Source of the DNA: Dokdonella immobilis
Lineage (GTDB): Bacteria > Pseudomonadota > Gammaproteobacteria > Xanthomonadales > Rhodanobacteraceae
NCBI RefSeq assembly: GCF_900115085.1
Contig: NZ_FOVF01000001.1
Coordinates: forward strand, 271,534 to 335,533
Length of the DNA: 64,000 nt
Reading direction: 5' to 3'
In this document: piece after piece, positions 25,585-34,700 of the stretch
Position numbering within the stretch: the first letter of the stretch is position 1
Layout of the letters: each line of letters begins with the position of its first letter
The notes under the pieces: generated by a model
Databases searched by the model: none
Told to the model about the DNA's origin: nothing
Seen by the model: the letters and a program-made list of their open reading frames with translations, nothing else
Program-made: the position numbers and the translations under genes

Positions 25585-26928
25585 ATGCCCGTTATCGATG
25601 CACCGGTGCCGCCCGCGCAAATGCCCGCGCCGAGCGCGCTGGTCGTCGATATCGAATCGGCCGACCGTACTGAACTGGCAGCATGGAAACAGGCCCGGGG
25701 TGTTCGCTGGTGGCTCGAGATGGGCGACCGGCTCGTGGTGGTGGGAAATTCGGGGGAGCTGGGCACATTCGATGCGGATGGCGCGGTGCGTGGCCGTATC
25801 GACGCCTTCCACATCGAGCGCATGCGCCTGCACGCGCGCGGCTGCCAGCGCGATACGACGACACCCGGGCGCATGATCGCGCAAGGTGGACGCTGGGAAC
25901 TGCGCGAGTTCGACAGCGCCGAGAGCGCCCGCGCCGCGGCGGCAGCCGGCGAACACGAGGGCGAATGGCAATCCGTGCAGCCGAACAGCGTGATCGCGCA
26001 TCGGGTGCGGCCGCAACCCGATGGCGCCGCGGCCGATCCCCTGATCGTGCCGCTGGTCGATGCGATCAATCCGGCCCGCTGGTTCGCCGATCTCGACAGC
26101 CTGACCCAATGGGACCGTTCCAGCTACGGGCCCGAACTGGCACTTTCTCGGGCCTGGATCGAAGGGCGCTTCAGCACCATCGGACTCGAGGTCAGCGCGC
26201 CGGCCTTCAGCATGCCAGGCAGCGGAGGTGGGCAGATCAACGTCAACAATGTGATCGGTCGCTGGAACGGAACGCGGTTGCCCGACGAATGGATCATCGT
26301 TGGCGCCCATTACGATTCGCGCAATTCGAGCCTGTCCTCGACCACAAACACGCCGGGCGCGGAAGACAACGCCTCGGGGTGCGCAGGCGTCATCGAGCTG
26401 GCCCGGGTCCTGGTTGCAAACCGGCCGCAACGCAGCATCCTGTTCATGTGCTATGCCGGCGAGGAACAGGGCCTGTATGGAAGCAAGGCCCACGTGCAGG
26501 CGTTGCAGGCTTCCGGCGACCTGGCCAGGGTCCAGGCCGTGGTCACCATGGACATGATTGGGTACAGCGCCGACACGACGCTCGACGTGCTGTTCGAAAG
26601 TGGCGCGACCTGGAGTGCCTACCTGAACCAGTTTGCGGACGCGGCCGCGGCCTATGTACCCGAACTGCGCGTGACCCTGAGCACGAACCCTTTTGGCTCG
26701 GACCACGTACCGTATCTGAATGCAGGCAAGAAGACCCTGCTCGCGATCGAGAACGACTGGGACGTCTACCCGTACTACCACCGCAGCACCGACACCAGCG
26801 ATCACGTCGGTGCGAATGCGCAGGCCATGGGCGGGGCCATTCTCAGGACCAGTGTCGCCGTGCTGGCCGAGTTGGCCGGGGCTTCGGACCGGATCTTCGG
26901 CGATGGCGTTGATCCGCTTGCACCATGA
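25585..26928 (+). CDS. M28-family metallopeptidase with C-terminal motif
   Basis: A 447-residue zinc aminopeptidase-like protein. The five M28 metal ligands are visible: His242 (GAHYDS), Asp261 (AEDNASG), Glu294 next to the catalytic Glu293 (YAGEEQG), Asp323 (VTMDMIGY) and His399 (YYHRST). A 200-residue N-terminal extension is not recognised. The start at 25585 is supported by AGGAG, yet the predicted product has no clear signal peptide (MPVIDAPVPPAQMPAPSA). That is odd for M28 enzymes, which are usually exported. The end is DRIFGDGVDPLAP, a variant of the motif found on exported neighbours. Either an upstream start (25522 or TTG 25510) or an atypical leader is possible. Confidence 0.85.
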   Translation: MPVIDAPVPPAQMPAPSALVVDIESADRTELAAWKQARGVRWWLEMGDRLVVVGNSGELGTFDADGAVRGRIDAFHIERMRLHARGCQRDTTTPGRMIAQGGRWELREFDSAESARAAAAAGEHEGEWQSVQPNSVIAHRVRPQPDGAAADPLIVPLVDAINPARWFADLDSLTQWDRSSYGPELALSRAWIEGRFSTIGLEVSAPAFSMPGSGGGQINVNNVIGRWNGTRLPDEWIIVGAHYDSRNSSLSSTTNTPGAEDNASGCAGVIELARVLVANRPQRSILFMCYAGEEQGLYGSKAHVQALQASGDLARVQAVVTMDMIGYSADTTLDVLFESGATWSAYLNQFADAAAAYVPELRVTLSTNPFGSDHVPYLNAGKKTLLAIENDWDVYPYYHRSTDTSDHVGANAQAMGGAILRTSVAVLAELAGASDRIFGDGVDPLAP

Positions 26929-27012
26929 TGTCCGAAGCGATGCGTGGGATATGAAGGCGCCGTCGTTGCGCGAGCAACTCGGCCACGATGCCATTTCGAA
27001 AGGTGAAGAAGG

Positions 27013-27039
27013 GCATCGCGCCTGAAGGCGCTCCTGCAG
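27013..27039. repeat. Dispersed repeat GCATCGCGCCTGAAGGCGC family, copy 1
   Basis: GCATCGCGCCTGAAGGCGCTCCT contains the palindrome GCGCCT-GA-AGGCGC. Two further copies lie at 39804-39828 (direct) and 63590-63614 (inverted), all in gaps between genes. A degenerate neighbour (GCCTGAAGGCCCTGCTGCGGGCG) follows at about 27060. This is a REP-type element. Confidence 0.75.
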
Positions 27040-27106
27040 GGGTAGCGCAAGGTCGTTGAGCCTGAAGGCCCTGCTGCGGGCGCGGGCCAATCGACCTGGG
27101 TGGAAT

Positions 27107-28570
27107 CTAGAGATTGTGCTGCAGGGTCGCTTCGGCATCGGCAGCGGCGATGTCCGACTCCCAGTCTTCCATCAGGGTGATCAGCAGCAGCTTCTCGAAT
27201 TCCTCGGCGAAGCGCGCGGTCACGGCATCGGGATCGGAAACGCGCTTGGCGTCGCCGATCAGGCCGAAATGAACGCGGCCGTTGTAGCTGAGGATCGACA
27301 GGCCGACGCCGATCGAGCCCGATTGCGGAACCCAGAACATCAACTCGTTGACCTCGACGCCGGTCAGGTAGAGCGGTTGCTGCGGGCCGGGAACATTGGT
27401 CGCGACCGTGGTCGCCTTGCGGCTGAACAGCTCGAGCGCCGGTGCCTGCAGGGCTTGCGGACCCATGCCAAGGGCACCGAGCAGGCCGAGCGTGACGATC
27501 GCCTGGCGCGAGCTCTTCAGTTCGCGCATGCAGGCCGCGACCCGTTCGAGACGACGCAGGGGATTGGCTTCGCCGATCGGCAATTCGAGGAAGACCAGTC
27601 CGAAATGGTTGCCGAGCTTCTTGGCGTGTTCGAGCGGGCGCAGGTTGACCGGCACGGTCGCGCGGATGGTCATGCCGTCGACGTCTTCACCACGATCGCG
27701 CAGATAGCCGCGGAGCGCGCCACTGGCGCAGGCGAGCAGGACGTCGTTGACCGTGCAGCCGAGCGCGCGTCCGAGCGTCTTCACTTCCTCGAGCGGCATC
27801 GGTTCGGCCCAGGCGACACGCTTGATGACGCCGAGCGGGCCCTTGAGTGAGGTCTGCGGGTCGTCGGACAGCAGCAGCGCGTTGGCCAGCTCGCGGGTGA
27901 TCTCGCCGCCCTCGCGGGCGACGTCGGCGGCGATGCTCGGGTCGTTGATCATCGCGGTCATCTTTTCGTAGACCTTGGTGCCGACCTTGAGCGCCTTGCC
28001 GAGCCCGGCCTGGGCCGGCTCGAGCATGCGTTGCCAGACATTGCCGCCATCGTGCTTGAGCCAGGTCTTGACCAGCTCCGCCTCCTTTTCGGGATGCGGC
28101 GCGGTATCGGTCAGCGAGAGCATGACCTGGACCAGGGCCAGGCCATCGGCATAGCAATGGTGGATGCGCGCGACCAGCACGCTGCCGCCGCGATAGTTCT
28201 CGATGACGTGGAACTGCCACAGCGGCTTGGAGTGATCGAGCGGCGAGGAGGCGAGTTCACCGACGAAATTCTCGAGTTCGATCTTGTCGGCCTTGCCGGG
28301 CAAGGCGGCCACGCGGACATGCCAGTCGAGATCGAAATCGACATCGGTTTCCCAGTGGGCACCGGAGGGCGTGTTGACCGCCTTCTGGCGAAACCGCGGA
28401 TAGGCCAGGAAACGTTCGCCAAGCAGCTGCTTGATGGCGGCCGGCACCAGCGGCCCGGAGAACATCATGACCCCGGTGATCATCATCAGGTTGGTTGGCC
28501 GCTCCATGCGCAACCAGGCCGTGTCGACCTTCGACATGGCTTCGCGCCTGCCGGCGTCTGCTTCGAACAT
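27107..28570 (-). CDS. WS/DGAT wax ester synthase/diacylglycerol acyltransferase
   Basis: A 487-residue acyltransferase of the bacterial WS/DGAT family, which joins acyl-CoA to fatty alcohols or diacylglycerol to form storage wax esters or triacylglycerol at the membrane. The catalytic HHxxxDG motif is His137-His138-Cys-Tyr-Ala-Asp142-Gly143. NVPGP and TVPVNLRP strings and the N-terminal AWLRMERP are typical. The ATG at 28570 has GGGAGGAGGG; the open frame upstream is antisense of nothing conserved. It is 83 bp downstream of the photolyase gene on the same strand. Storage lipid formation suits the polyester locus elsewhere in the window, but a link is only thematic. Confidence 0.9.
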   Translation of the reverse strand: MFEADAGRREAMSKVDTAWLRMERPTNLMMITGVMMFSGPLVPAAIKQLLGERFLAYPRFRQKAVNTPSGAHWETDVDFDLDWHVRVAALPGKADKIELENFVGELASSPLDHSKPLWQFHVIENYRGGSVLVARIHHCYADGLALVQVMLSLTDTAPHPEKEAELVKTWLKHDGGNVWQRMLEPAQAGLGKALKVGTKVYEKMTAMINDPSIAADVAREGGEITRELANALLLSDDPQTSLKGPLGVIKRVAWAEPMPLEEVKTLGRALGCTVNDVLLACASGALRGYLRDRGEDVDGMTIRATVPVNLRPLEHAKKLGNHFGLVFLELPIGEANPLRRLERVAACMRELKSSRQAIVTLGLLGALGMGPQALQAPALELFSRKATTVATNVPGPQQPLYLTGVEVNELMFWVPQSGSIGVGLSILSYNGRVHFGLIGDAKRVSDPDAVTARFAEEFEKLLLITLMEDWESDIAAADAEATLQHNL

Positions 28571-28653
28571 GCTGCCCTCCTCCCGATTGCGCCACCGTGG
28601 CGCTGGCGCCGGGCTAGCATCCGGGTCCGGCCCGGAAAACGCAACGACCGGCC

Positions 28654-30081
28654 TCAGTCGCCGGCCTTCGGCAGGTCCTGATAGGCGGCCAGCGCGCCCT
28701 GCCGCGATTCGGCCAGGTCGACCATGGGTGGCGGGTAGCCGGTCGCCTCGAGGCAGTCGGGCTCGGTCCACGGGTGATGGATCAGGGAGGCCGGCAGGTC
28801 GGCCAGCTCCGGCACCCAGCGACGCACGTAGACACCATCCGGGTCGAACTTCTCGCCCTGGGTGACCGGATTGAATATGCGGAAATACGGCGCGGCATCG
28901 ACGCCGCAACCGGCGGTCCACTGCCAGCCCTGCGAGTTGTTGGCGAGGTCGGCATCGACCAGGGTGTCCCAGAACCAGGCCGCGCCGTGCCGCCAGTGCT
29001 GGCGCAGGTTCTTGGTCAGGAACGAGGCGACCAGCATGCGCACGCGGTTGTGCATGATGCCGGTCGCCCAGAGTTCACGCATGCCGGCGTCGATCATCGG
29101 TATGCCGGTGCGGCCCTGCTTCCAGCGCAGAATCGCCTCGGGGTCGTCCTCGCCCCAGCGGAATTCGTCGAATCGCGCGTTGAGGTTCTTCTCGGGCATG
29201 TCGGGAAAGTGGAACAGCAGGTGCACCGAGAACTCGCGCCAGCCGATTTCGCTCAGGAACTTTTCTGCGCCGGTGGAGCGAGCTGCCTGGCCCTCCGGCC
29301 GCGCGCGTTCGTCGAGTTCCCAGGCGATCTGCATCGGCGAGATTTCACCAAAGTGCAGGTGCGGTGACAGTCGCGAGGTGCTCTCGCGATCGGGGCGATC
29401 GCGCTCCTTCGCGTAATCGGTGACCGCGGACTCGAGGAAGCGGTCGAAGGCGTCGAGCGCGCCGGACTCACCGGGCACCCAGGCCTCGTAGAAGCCCGCG
29501 TCCCAGTCCAGCCGGGGCAGCAGGTCGAGATCGTCGACAGCTAGCGAACCGTCGAGCGCGACGGTCGGTACGGAGTCCGGCACCGGCAACGGCGGGCGCA
29601 CCTGCAAGTCGGCCCGCGCCTTGCGCCAGAACGGCGTGAACACGCGATAGGGCTGGTCCTGGCCGGTCTGCACTTCCCAGGGTTCGAACAGGACCGTGGC
29701 CTTGAAGCTGCGCGCGTCGACGCCGTCATCCAGCAAGGCCTGCTTGATCGTGCGATCGCGCGCGGTGATCGCCGGCTCGTACAGGCGATTCCAGTAGATC
29801 GCCGAGGCCCTCGTGGCCTCGAGTATCTCGCGCAAGGCCTGCAGGCTCGGCCCTTTCGCGATGTGCAGGCCCGAACCGCGCCTGCGCAGGTCGGCATGCA
29901 ATGCCACCAACGAATGATGCAGCCACCAGCGGCTGGCCGCACCGGGCTGCCATGGCGCCTCCTCGTCCGGCGCATGCACATAGATCGGAATCACCTGTTC
30001 ATGGGCATCGCGCGCGGCGGCCAGGGCCGGGTTGTCGGCCAGGCGCAGATCGCGGCGGAACCAGACCAAGGCTGTAGACAT
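28654..30081 (-). CDS. phrB: Deoxyribodipyrimidine photolyase (class I CPD)
   Basis: A 475-residue light-driven repair enzyme that splits cyclobutane pyrimidine dimers. The N-terminal antenna-binding Rossmann domain (1-130) starts ALVWFRRDLRLADNPAL. The FAD-binding helical domain contains TSRLSPHLHFGEIS, WREFSVHLLFHFPD, RTGIPMIDAGMRELWATG, MHNRVRMLVASF and DADLANNSQGWQWTAGCG, the flavin and tryptophan-chain region. The length and motifs fit class I CPD photolyase; a cryptochrome or 6-4 enzyme is less likely. The start at 30081 follows GGAG. It is divergent from the transglutaminase gene. Confidence 0.93.
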   Translation of the reverse strand: MSTALVWFRRDLRLADNPALAAARDAHEQVIPIYVHAPDEEAPWQPGAASRWWLHHSLVALHADLRRRGSGLHIAKGPSLQALREILEATRASAIYWNRLYEPAITARDRTIKQALLDDGVDARSFKATVLFEPWEVQTGQDQPYRVFTPFWRKARADLQVRPPLPVPDSVPTVALDGSLAVDDLDLLPRLDWDAGFYEAWVPGESGALDAFDRFLESAVTDYAKERDRPDRESTSRLSPHLHFGEISPMQIAWELDERARPEGQAARSTGAEKFLSEIGWREFSVHLLFHFPDMPEKNLNARFDEFRWGEDDPEAILRWKQGRTGIPMIDAGMRELWATGIMHNRVRMLVASFLTKNLRQHWRHGAAWFWDTLVDADLANNSQGWQWTAGCGVDAAPYFRIFNPVTQGEKFDPDGVYVRRWVPELADLPASLIHHPWTEPDCLEATGYPPPMVDLAESRQGALAAYQDLPKAGD

Positions 30082-30212
30082 GGATGACCTTTCTCCGACG
30101 GGAGCGCCTACCTTAGCGTGGATCGGCATGCCTGATCCAAGCTGCGGTGACCCGGCATGTCCAGGCGCCACGGTCGCCGCTACCCTATGTGCAGGAGCAA
30201 GGGCAGAGCCCA

Positions 30213-31136
30213 ATGAACGGCAAGAGAGCAACTCGTCAAGATCGAACTCGTGGCTGGCTGGTTCCGGCTGCCATGGCCCTGCTGGCCGTGATGCCCGTGC
30301 ATGCGCACGACAAGCCGCAGTTGACCCATGAACAGGCGATCGAGCTGATTCACCGCTCGCAGGTGGCTTCGCCATACCGCCTTTCGGAAAAGGCGCGGGC
30401 CGGTCGTATCCGCTACACCATTGCGCTGGACAAGGGCGTCGAATGGCAGTGGCCAGAAACCTCCGAGCAACATGTCGCCCGCAGCGGCGACGGCGTAATC
30501 ATCACGATCTGTTCCAGCTGCGGCACGGAACCGGCACCCGATGCACAGTCGCTGCGCCAGTACCTGGCTCCGAATCCCTGGGTCGACAGCGATTCGCGCG
30601 AGGTGCTGGCGTTCGCCCGCTCACACGCGGTCGGCATTACCGTGAAGGGCAAGCGCGTTGCGCGCCAGATGCATCTGCTCGAAAACGCCGTCAAGGCACA
30701 CATGACCGGCGCCATCGATTTTCGCCGTTACGATGCAGCCAGCACTGCCCTGAAGTCCCACAACGGCGACTGCACCGAATTTGCCGTTCTGCTCGCGGCC
30801 GCCGCGCGGGCCCGCGGGATTCCGACGCGACTGGCCTACGGAATTGCCTATGCAAGCCGGTTCACCGGCGCATCCCATGTCTTCAGTCCACATGTCTGGG
30901 TGCAGGCCTGGGATGGTCAGCGCTGGACCAGCTATGACGCCGGCATGGGCCAATTCGACTCCGCACATATCGCACTGGCCATCGGCGACGGCCGTCCGGC
31001 CAATTTCGGGAACGTCGTTCGCGCGCTGGCCGGCCTGCGCATCGTCGATGCAGTCGGTATCGTGATCGGATTGCCTAACGGCGCTTACGGTGCCGCTGTG
31101 CCGAGTTCGAATCCGCCGCATCCGCGGCCGCAATAG
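30213..31136 (+). CDS. Exported transglutaminase-like protein
   Basis: A 307-residue protein with a signal peptide (LVPAAMALLAVMPVHAH). The C-terminal transglutaminase-like domain carries the papain-type triad: Cys187 in HNGDCTEFA, His227 in SPHVWVQAW and Asp242 in YDAGMGQFD. Bacterial members of this superfamily act mostly as proteases or peptide-bond enzymes rather than crosslinkers. The N-terminal 130 residues are not recognised and contain a CSSC pair. The ATG at 30213 gives the signal peptide. Its 3' end overlaps the convergent gene by 62 bp. Confidence 0.8.
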   Translation: MNGKRATRQDRTRGWLVPAAMALLAVMPVHAHDKPQLTHEQAIELIHRSQVASPYRLSEKARAGRIRYTIALDKGVEWQWPETSEQHVARSGDGVIITICSSCGTEPAPDAQSLRQYLAPNPWVDSDSREVLAFARSHAVGITVKGKRVARQMHLLENAVKAHMTGAIDFRRYDAASTALKSHNGDCTEFAVLLAAAARARGIPTRLAYGIAYASRFTGASHVFSPHVWVQAWDGQRWTSYDAGMGQFDSAHIALAIGDGRPANFGNVVRALAGLRIVDAVGIVIGLPNGAYGAAVPSSNPPHPRPQ

Positions 31137-31593
31137 ATTGCCCATCCTCGGTTTCGCTGATCATCGGCAAATCCGGCAGGCTGCCGTCGTCGATCCACTG
31201 AGCGTCTTCGGCCGAGCTGATGCCCCCTACAATGATGGTGTCGTAGGGAACGTCGTTGGTCTGGTCCTGCAGATGTATCAACGGTTCCTGCGCAGCCGGT
31301 TGCACCGACTGCAGGGCCGGCGCGGCCTCGTCGCAATCCTGCCCGGCGGCGGCCGTGCCCACCGAAATCATCGCGGCCATCGCCACTGCCATGGCCGGGT
31401 TGCGATAGGCCGGTACCCGATAGGAAACGCACAGCGGTCCGCGCGCGGCGGCGAACAGGGCCCGGCGCTGGCGCTCATCGAGGCTATCGAGTGCATGCAC
31501 GTGCTTGTTGCAGCGACCGCAGTGGCCGTCGATACGCAGTTGCTGGGCGCGGCTGAGCGGACAGGGGCTATCGATACGGGGCACACGGGCCAT
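31075..31593 (-). CDS. Small membrane-anchored protein with N-terminal Cys cluster
   Basis: A 172-residue protein. The N-terminal 65 residues contain CPLSRAQQLRIDGHCGRCNKHVHALDS and ARGPLCVSYR. This pattern of clustered Cys followed by a leucine-rich helix and a final Cys-x-R/Y strand recurs in front of several exported proteins in Bacteroidetes and gammaproteobacteria. A metal-binding role is possible. One transmembrane helix (AMAVAMAAMISVGTAAAG) follows, and then an acidic disordered tail. The start at 31593 follows AAGGAG. Its function is unknown. The last 62 bp overlap the convergent transglutaminase-like gene. Confidence 0.6.
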   Translation of the reverse strand: MARVPRIDSPCPLSRAQQLRIDGHCGRCNKHVHALDSLDERQRRALFAAARGPLCVSYRVPAYRNPAMAVAMAAMISVGTAAAGQDCDEAAPALQSVQPAAQEPLIHLQDQTNDVPYDTIIVGGISSAEDAQWIDDGSLPDLPMISETEDGQSIAAADAADSNSAQRHRKRR

Positions 31594-31741
31594 GGCGACT
31601 CTCCTTGTGGACAACGCGACTCTACGCCGCGCCGCGTGGCTGTCAACAGGATCGAGCGTCCCTGCATATCCACGAATTGCCCGAGAGCAGCCACAATTGC
31701 GCGGCTATACTGAACCCACAAACCTGGCCGGGGAATCGAAG

Positions 31742-34700
31742 ATGTCAACGTTGCGGATCGTTTCGAGGTGGCAGTCACTTGGCGGCGCCGTTCTGTTGCT
31801 CGCGATCCTGGCTATCGCCGCCTGCGGCAAGCAACCGGCCAGCGTGCCCGAGGTGCAGGGCGAGAAGCCGGTCCAGGCCGAGCCGGCCAAGGCCATCACC
31901 GGCAAGTTCGAGGTGACTTCGGCGCGCGCCGAAATGTACCAGGGTCAACTCGCCCTGAGCCTGGAATTCCCGCAGCAACTGACCGGCGCGCAGGACTTCG
32001 ACAGCCTGCTGTCGGTGACCGGGGCCAACGGCGAGGCGGTCAGCGGGAGCTGGGCGCTCGACGAAGACGGCAAGACCCTGCGCTTCCCGTTCGTCACGGC
32101 GAATGCCACCTATACCGCGCACATTAAGGGTGAACTTTCCGCTGTCGACGGCCAGACCCTCGGCAGCGAAGTCAGCAAGGACATCTTCACCGGCCCGCTC
32201 GAACCGGCGGTGGGTTTCGCCGCGCAGGGCAGCGTGCTGCCGGCGCGCGAAACGCGCGGCCTGCCGGTGGTTTCGGTCAACGTCGACGAGGTCGACGTCG
32301 AATTCCTGCGCGTGCACGACGACGAACTGGCGAATTTCTTCGCGGCCTACCAGAAGAACGCGCGCCGCGGTTCCTGGGACCTCGATCCGCAGTACGGCTG
32401 GTACGGACGCGAGGGCAAGCCGGTCGCGCAGATCGCCGATTCGGTCTACGCCAACCGCTTCGTCCTGCCCGGCAATGAAAACGAGCGCACCCTCAATTAC
32501 CTGCCGATCCAGAACATCACGGAACTGGCCAAGCCCGGCCTCTACTTCGCCGTGCTCAAGCAACCGGGCCACTTCCGCGACGAACTGGAAACGAGTTTCT
32601 ATTTCGTCAGCGACATCGGTATCCATACCCGTGCCTACAAGGACAAGATGTTCGTCCACGCCGCTTCGCTGAAGACCGGCGATCCGATCAGCGGCGTGGA
32701 GATCAGGATCATCGACGGCTCCGGCAATCCGGTCGTCACCGGCGTGGCCGACGAGAGCGGCAACGCGATGCTCGCGTATACGCTGAACGCCGCGCATGTT
32801 CTGGTCGCCCGCGCTGGCCGCGACGTGTCGATGGTGCCGTTCAACCAGCCGGCGCTGGATCTTTCCGATTTCGCCGTCGCCGGGCGCCGCGATGCCTGGT
32901 TCGACGTATTCGCCTGGAGCGGACGCGACCTCTATCGCCCCGGCGAGACGGTGCGCCTCTCGGCCCTGTTGCGCGACAACGATGGCAAGTCGATCAAGCC
33001 GCAGCCGCTGTTCGCGACGCTCAAGCAGCCGGATGGCCGCCTCTATGCCGAAGCCCGCCTCGAACCGAAGGACCTCGGCTATTTCGAATGGTCGCGCGAG
33101 ATTCCTGCCGATGCGCCGACCGGTCGCTGGCAGGTCGAGTTCCGCCTCGACCCGGCGAGCAAGGAGGCGACCCAGAGCCTGACCCTGCGCATCGAGGAAT
33201 TCCTGCCCGAACGCATGAAGCTCGACCTGGCCACGGACCAAGCGCAGCTCAAGCCCGGCGAGCCGCTCAGGCTCGAGGTCCAGGGTGACTATCTGTATGG
33301 CGCACCGGCCGTCGGCAACCGCTTCAGCGCGCGCCTGACGCTCAGCGCGGACGTGCATCCGGTCGAGGCACACAAGGACTTCTACTTCGGCGATCCGCTG
33401 ATCGAGCTGCCCAAGGAAGCGAAGGATGTCGTCGACACGGCGCTCGACGAAAAGGGTCACCTGAGCGAGGAAATCAATCCGCTCGAGGAAGCGAAGCCGG
33501 CGCCGGTCGCTGCCGTGCTTTCGGGCAGCCTCTACGAAACGGGTGGACGCACGGTCACCCGCACGCTCAAGCGGACGGTCTGGCCCGCCGAGGTACTGGT
33601 CGGCGTGCGCCCGCTGTTCGACGTCAAGGATGGCGCCGGCGCGAACGCCAGTGCCGGCTTCGAACTGATCCGGACCAATGCCGCCGGTGACCTGCTGGCC
33701 GGCGACAACCTCAAGCTGACCCTGGTTCGCGAACGCCGCGACTACCACTGGATCTGGGATCGCGAGAGTGGCTGGCATTTCAACTACAGCGAGCGCTTCG
33801 AGAATGCCGAAGCGCGCGAACTCAAGGTCGAAGCCGGCAAGGCCACGCGCTTCGACGTGCCCGTGGAATGGGGCGGCTACCGCATCGAGGTGCTCGATCC
33901 GGCCACCGGACTGACCCTGCGTTTTCCGTTCACAGCGGGCTGGAGCTGGAACGACGACAACCGCGGCGGCGAAGCGCGTCCGGACAAGGTCAAGCTCGCC
34001 CTCGACAAGCAGAGCTACCGCGCCGGCGACACCCTCAAGGTCACCTTGACCCCGCCGCACTCGGGTCCGGGTGTGCTGATCGTCGAGTCCGACGGCATGC
34101 TGTACACACGCAACATCGAGGCCAGGGCCGGCAGCACGTTCGAGATACCGGTGACCGAAGCCTGGGAACGCCACGATGTCTACCTGACCGCGCTCGTGTT
34201 CCGCGGCGGATCGGCGGCCGAACGCATCACCCCCGCGCGCGCGGTCGGCGAGGCGTTCATTCCGATGGACCGCAGCGAGCGCAAAGTTGCGGTCGAAATC
34301 GACTCGGCCAAATTGATGAAGCCCGAAAGCGATCTCGCGGTGACCGTGAAGGTACCCGCCCTGGCCGGCAAGAAGGCCCAGGTGACGATCTCGGCGGTCG
34401 ATGTCGGCATCCTCAACATCACGCGCTTCGGCGTGCCCGATGCGAACGACTGGTTCTTCGCCCAGCGCCGCCTCGGCGTCGACGCCTACGACCTCTATGG
34501 CCGGGTCATCGAAAGCTTCAACGGCGGCAATGCCCGGCTCCGCTACGGCGGCGACATCGGCCTCGACGCCCTGCCCCAGGCGCGCCGGCCGACGGCCAAG
34601 GTGCAGACGGTCGACCTGTTCGCCGGACCGGTCGACCTCGACGCCGAGGGCAATGCGACGGTGCAGATGAAGGTGCCGGACTTCAACGGCACCTTACGCG

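Noticed and set aside
30621..31145. Minus-strand 174-codon ORF under the transglutaminase gene
   Set aside because: Shadow of a gene with an intact catalytic triad.
31775..34174. Minus-strand 799-codon ORF
   Set aside because: Shadow of the alpha-2-macroglobulin gene.
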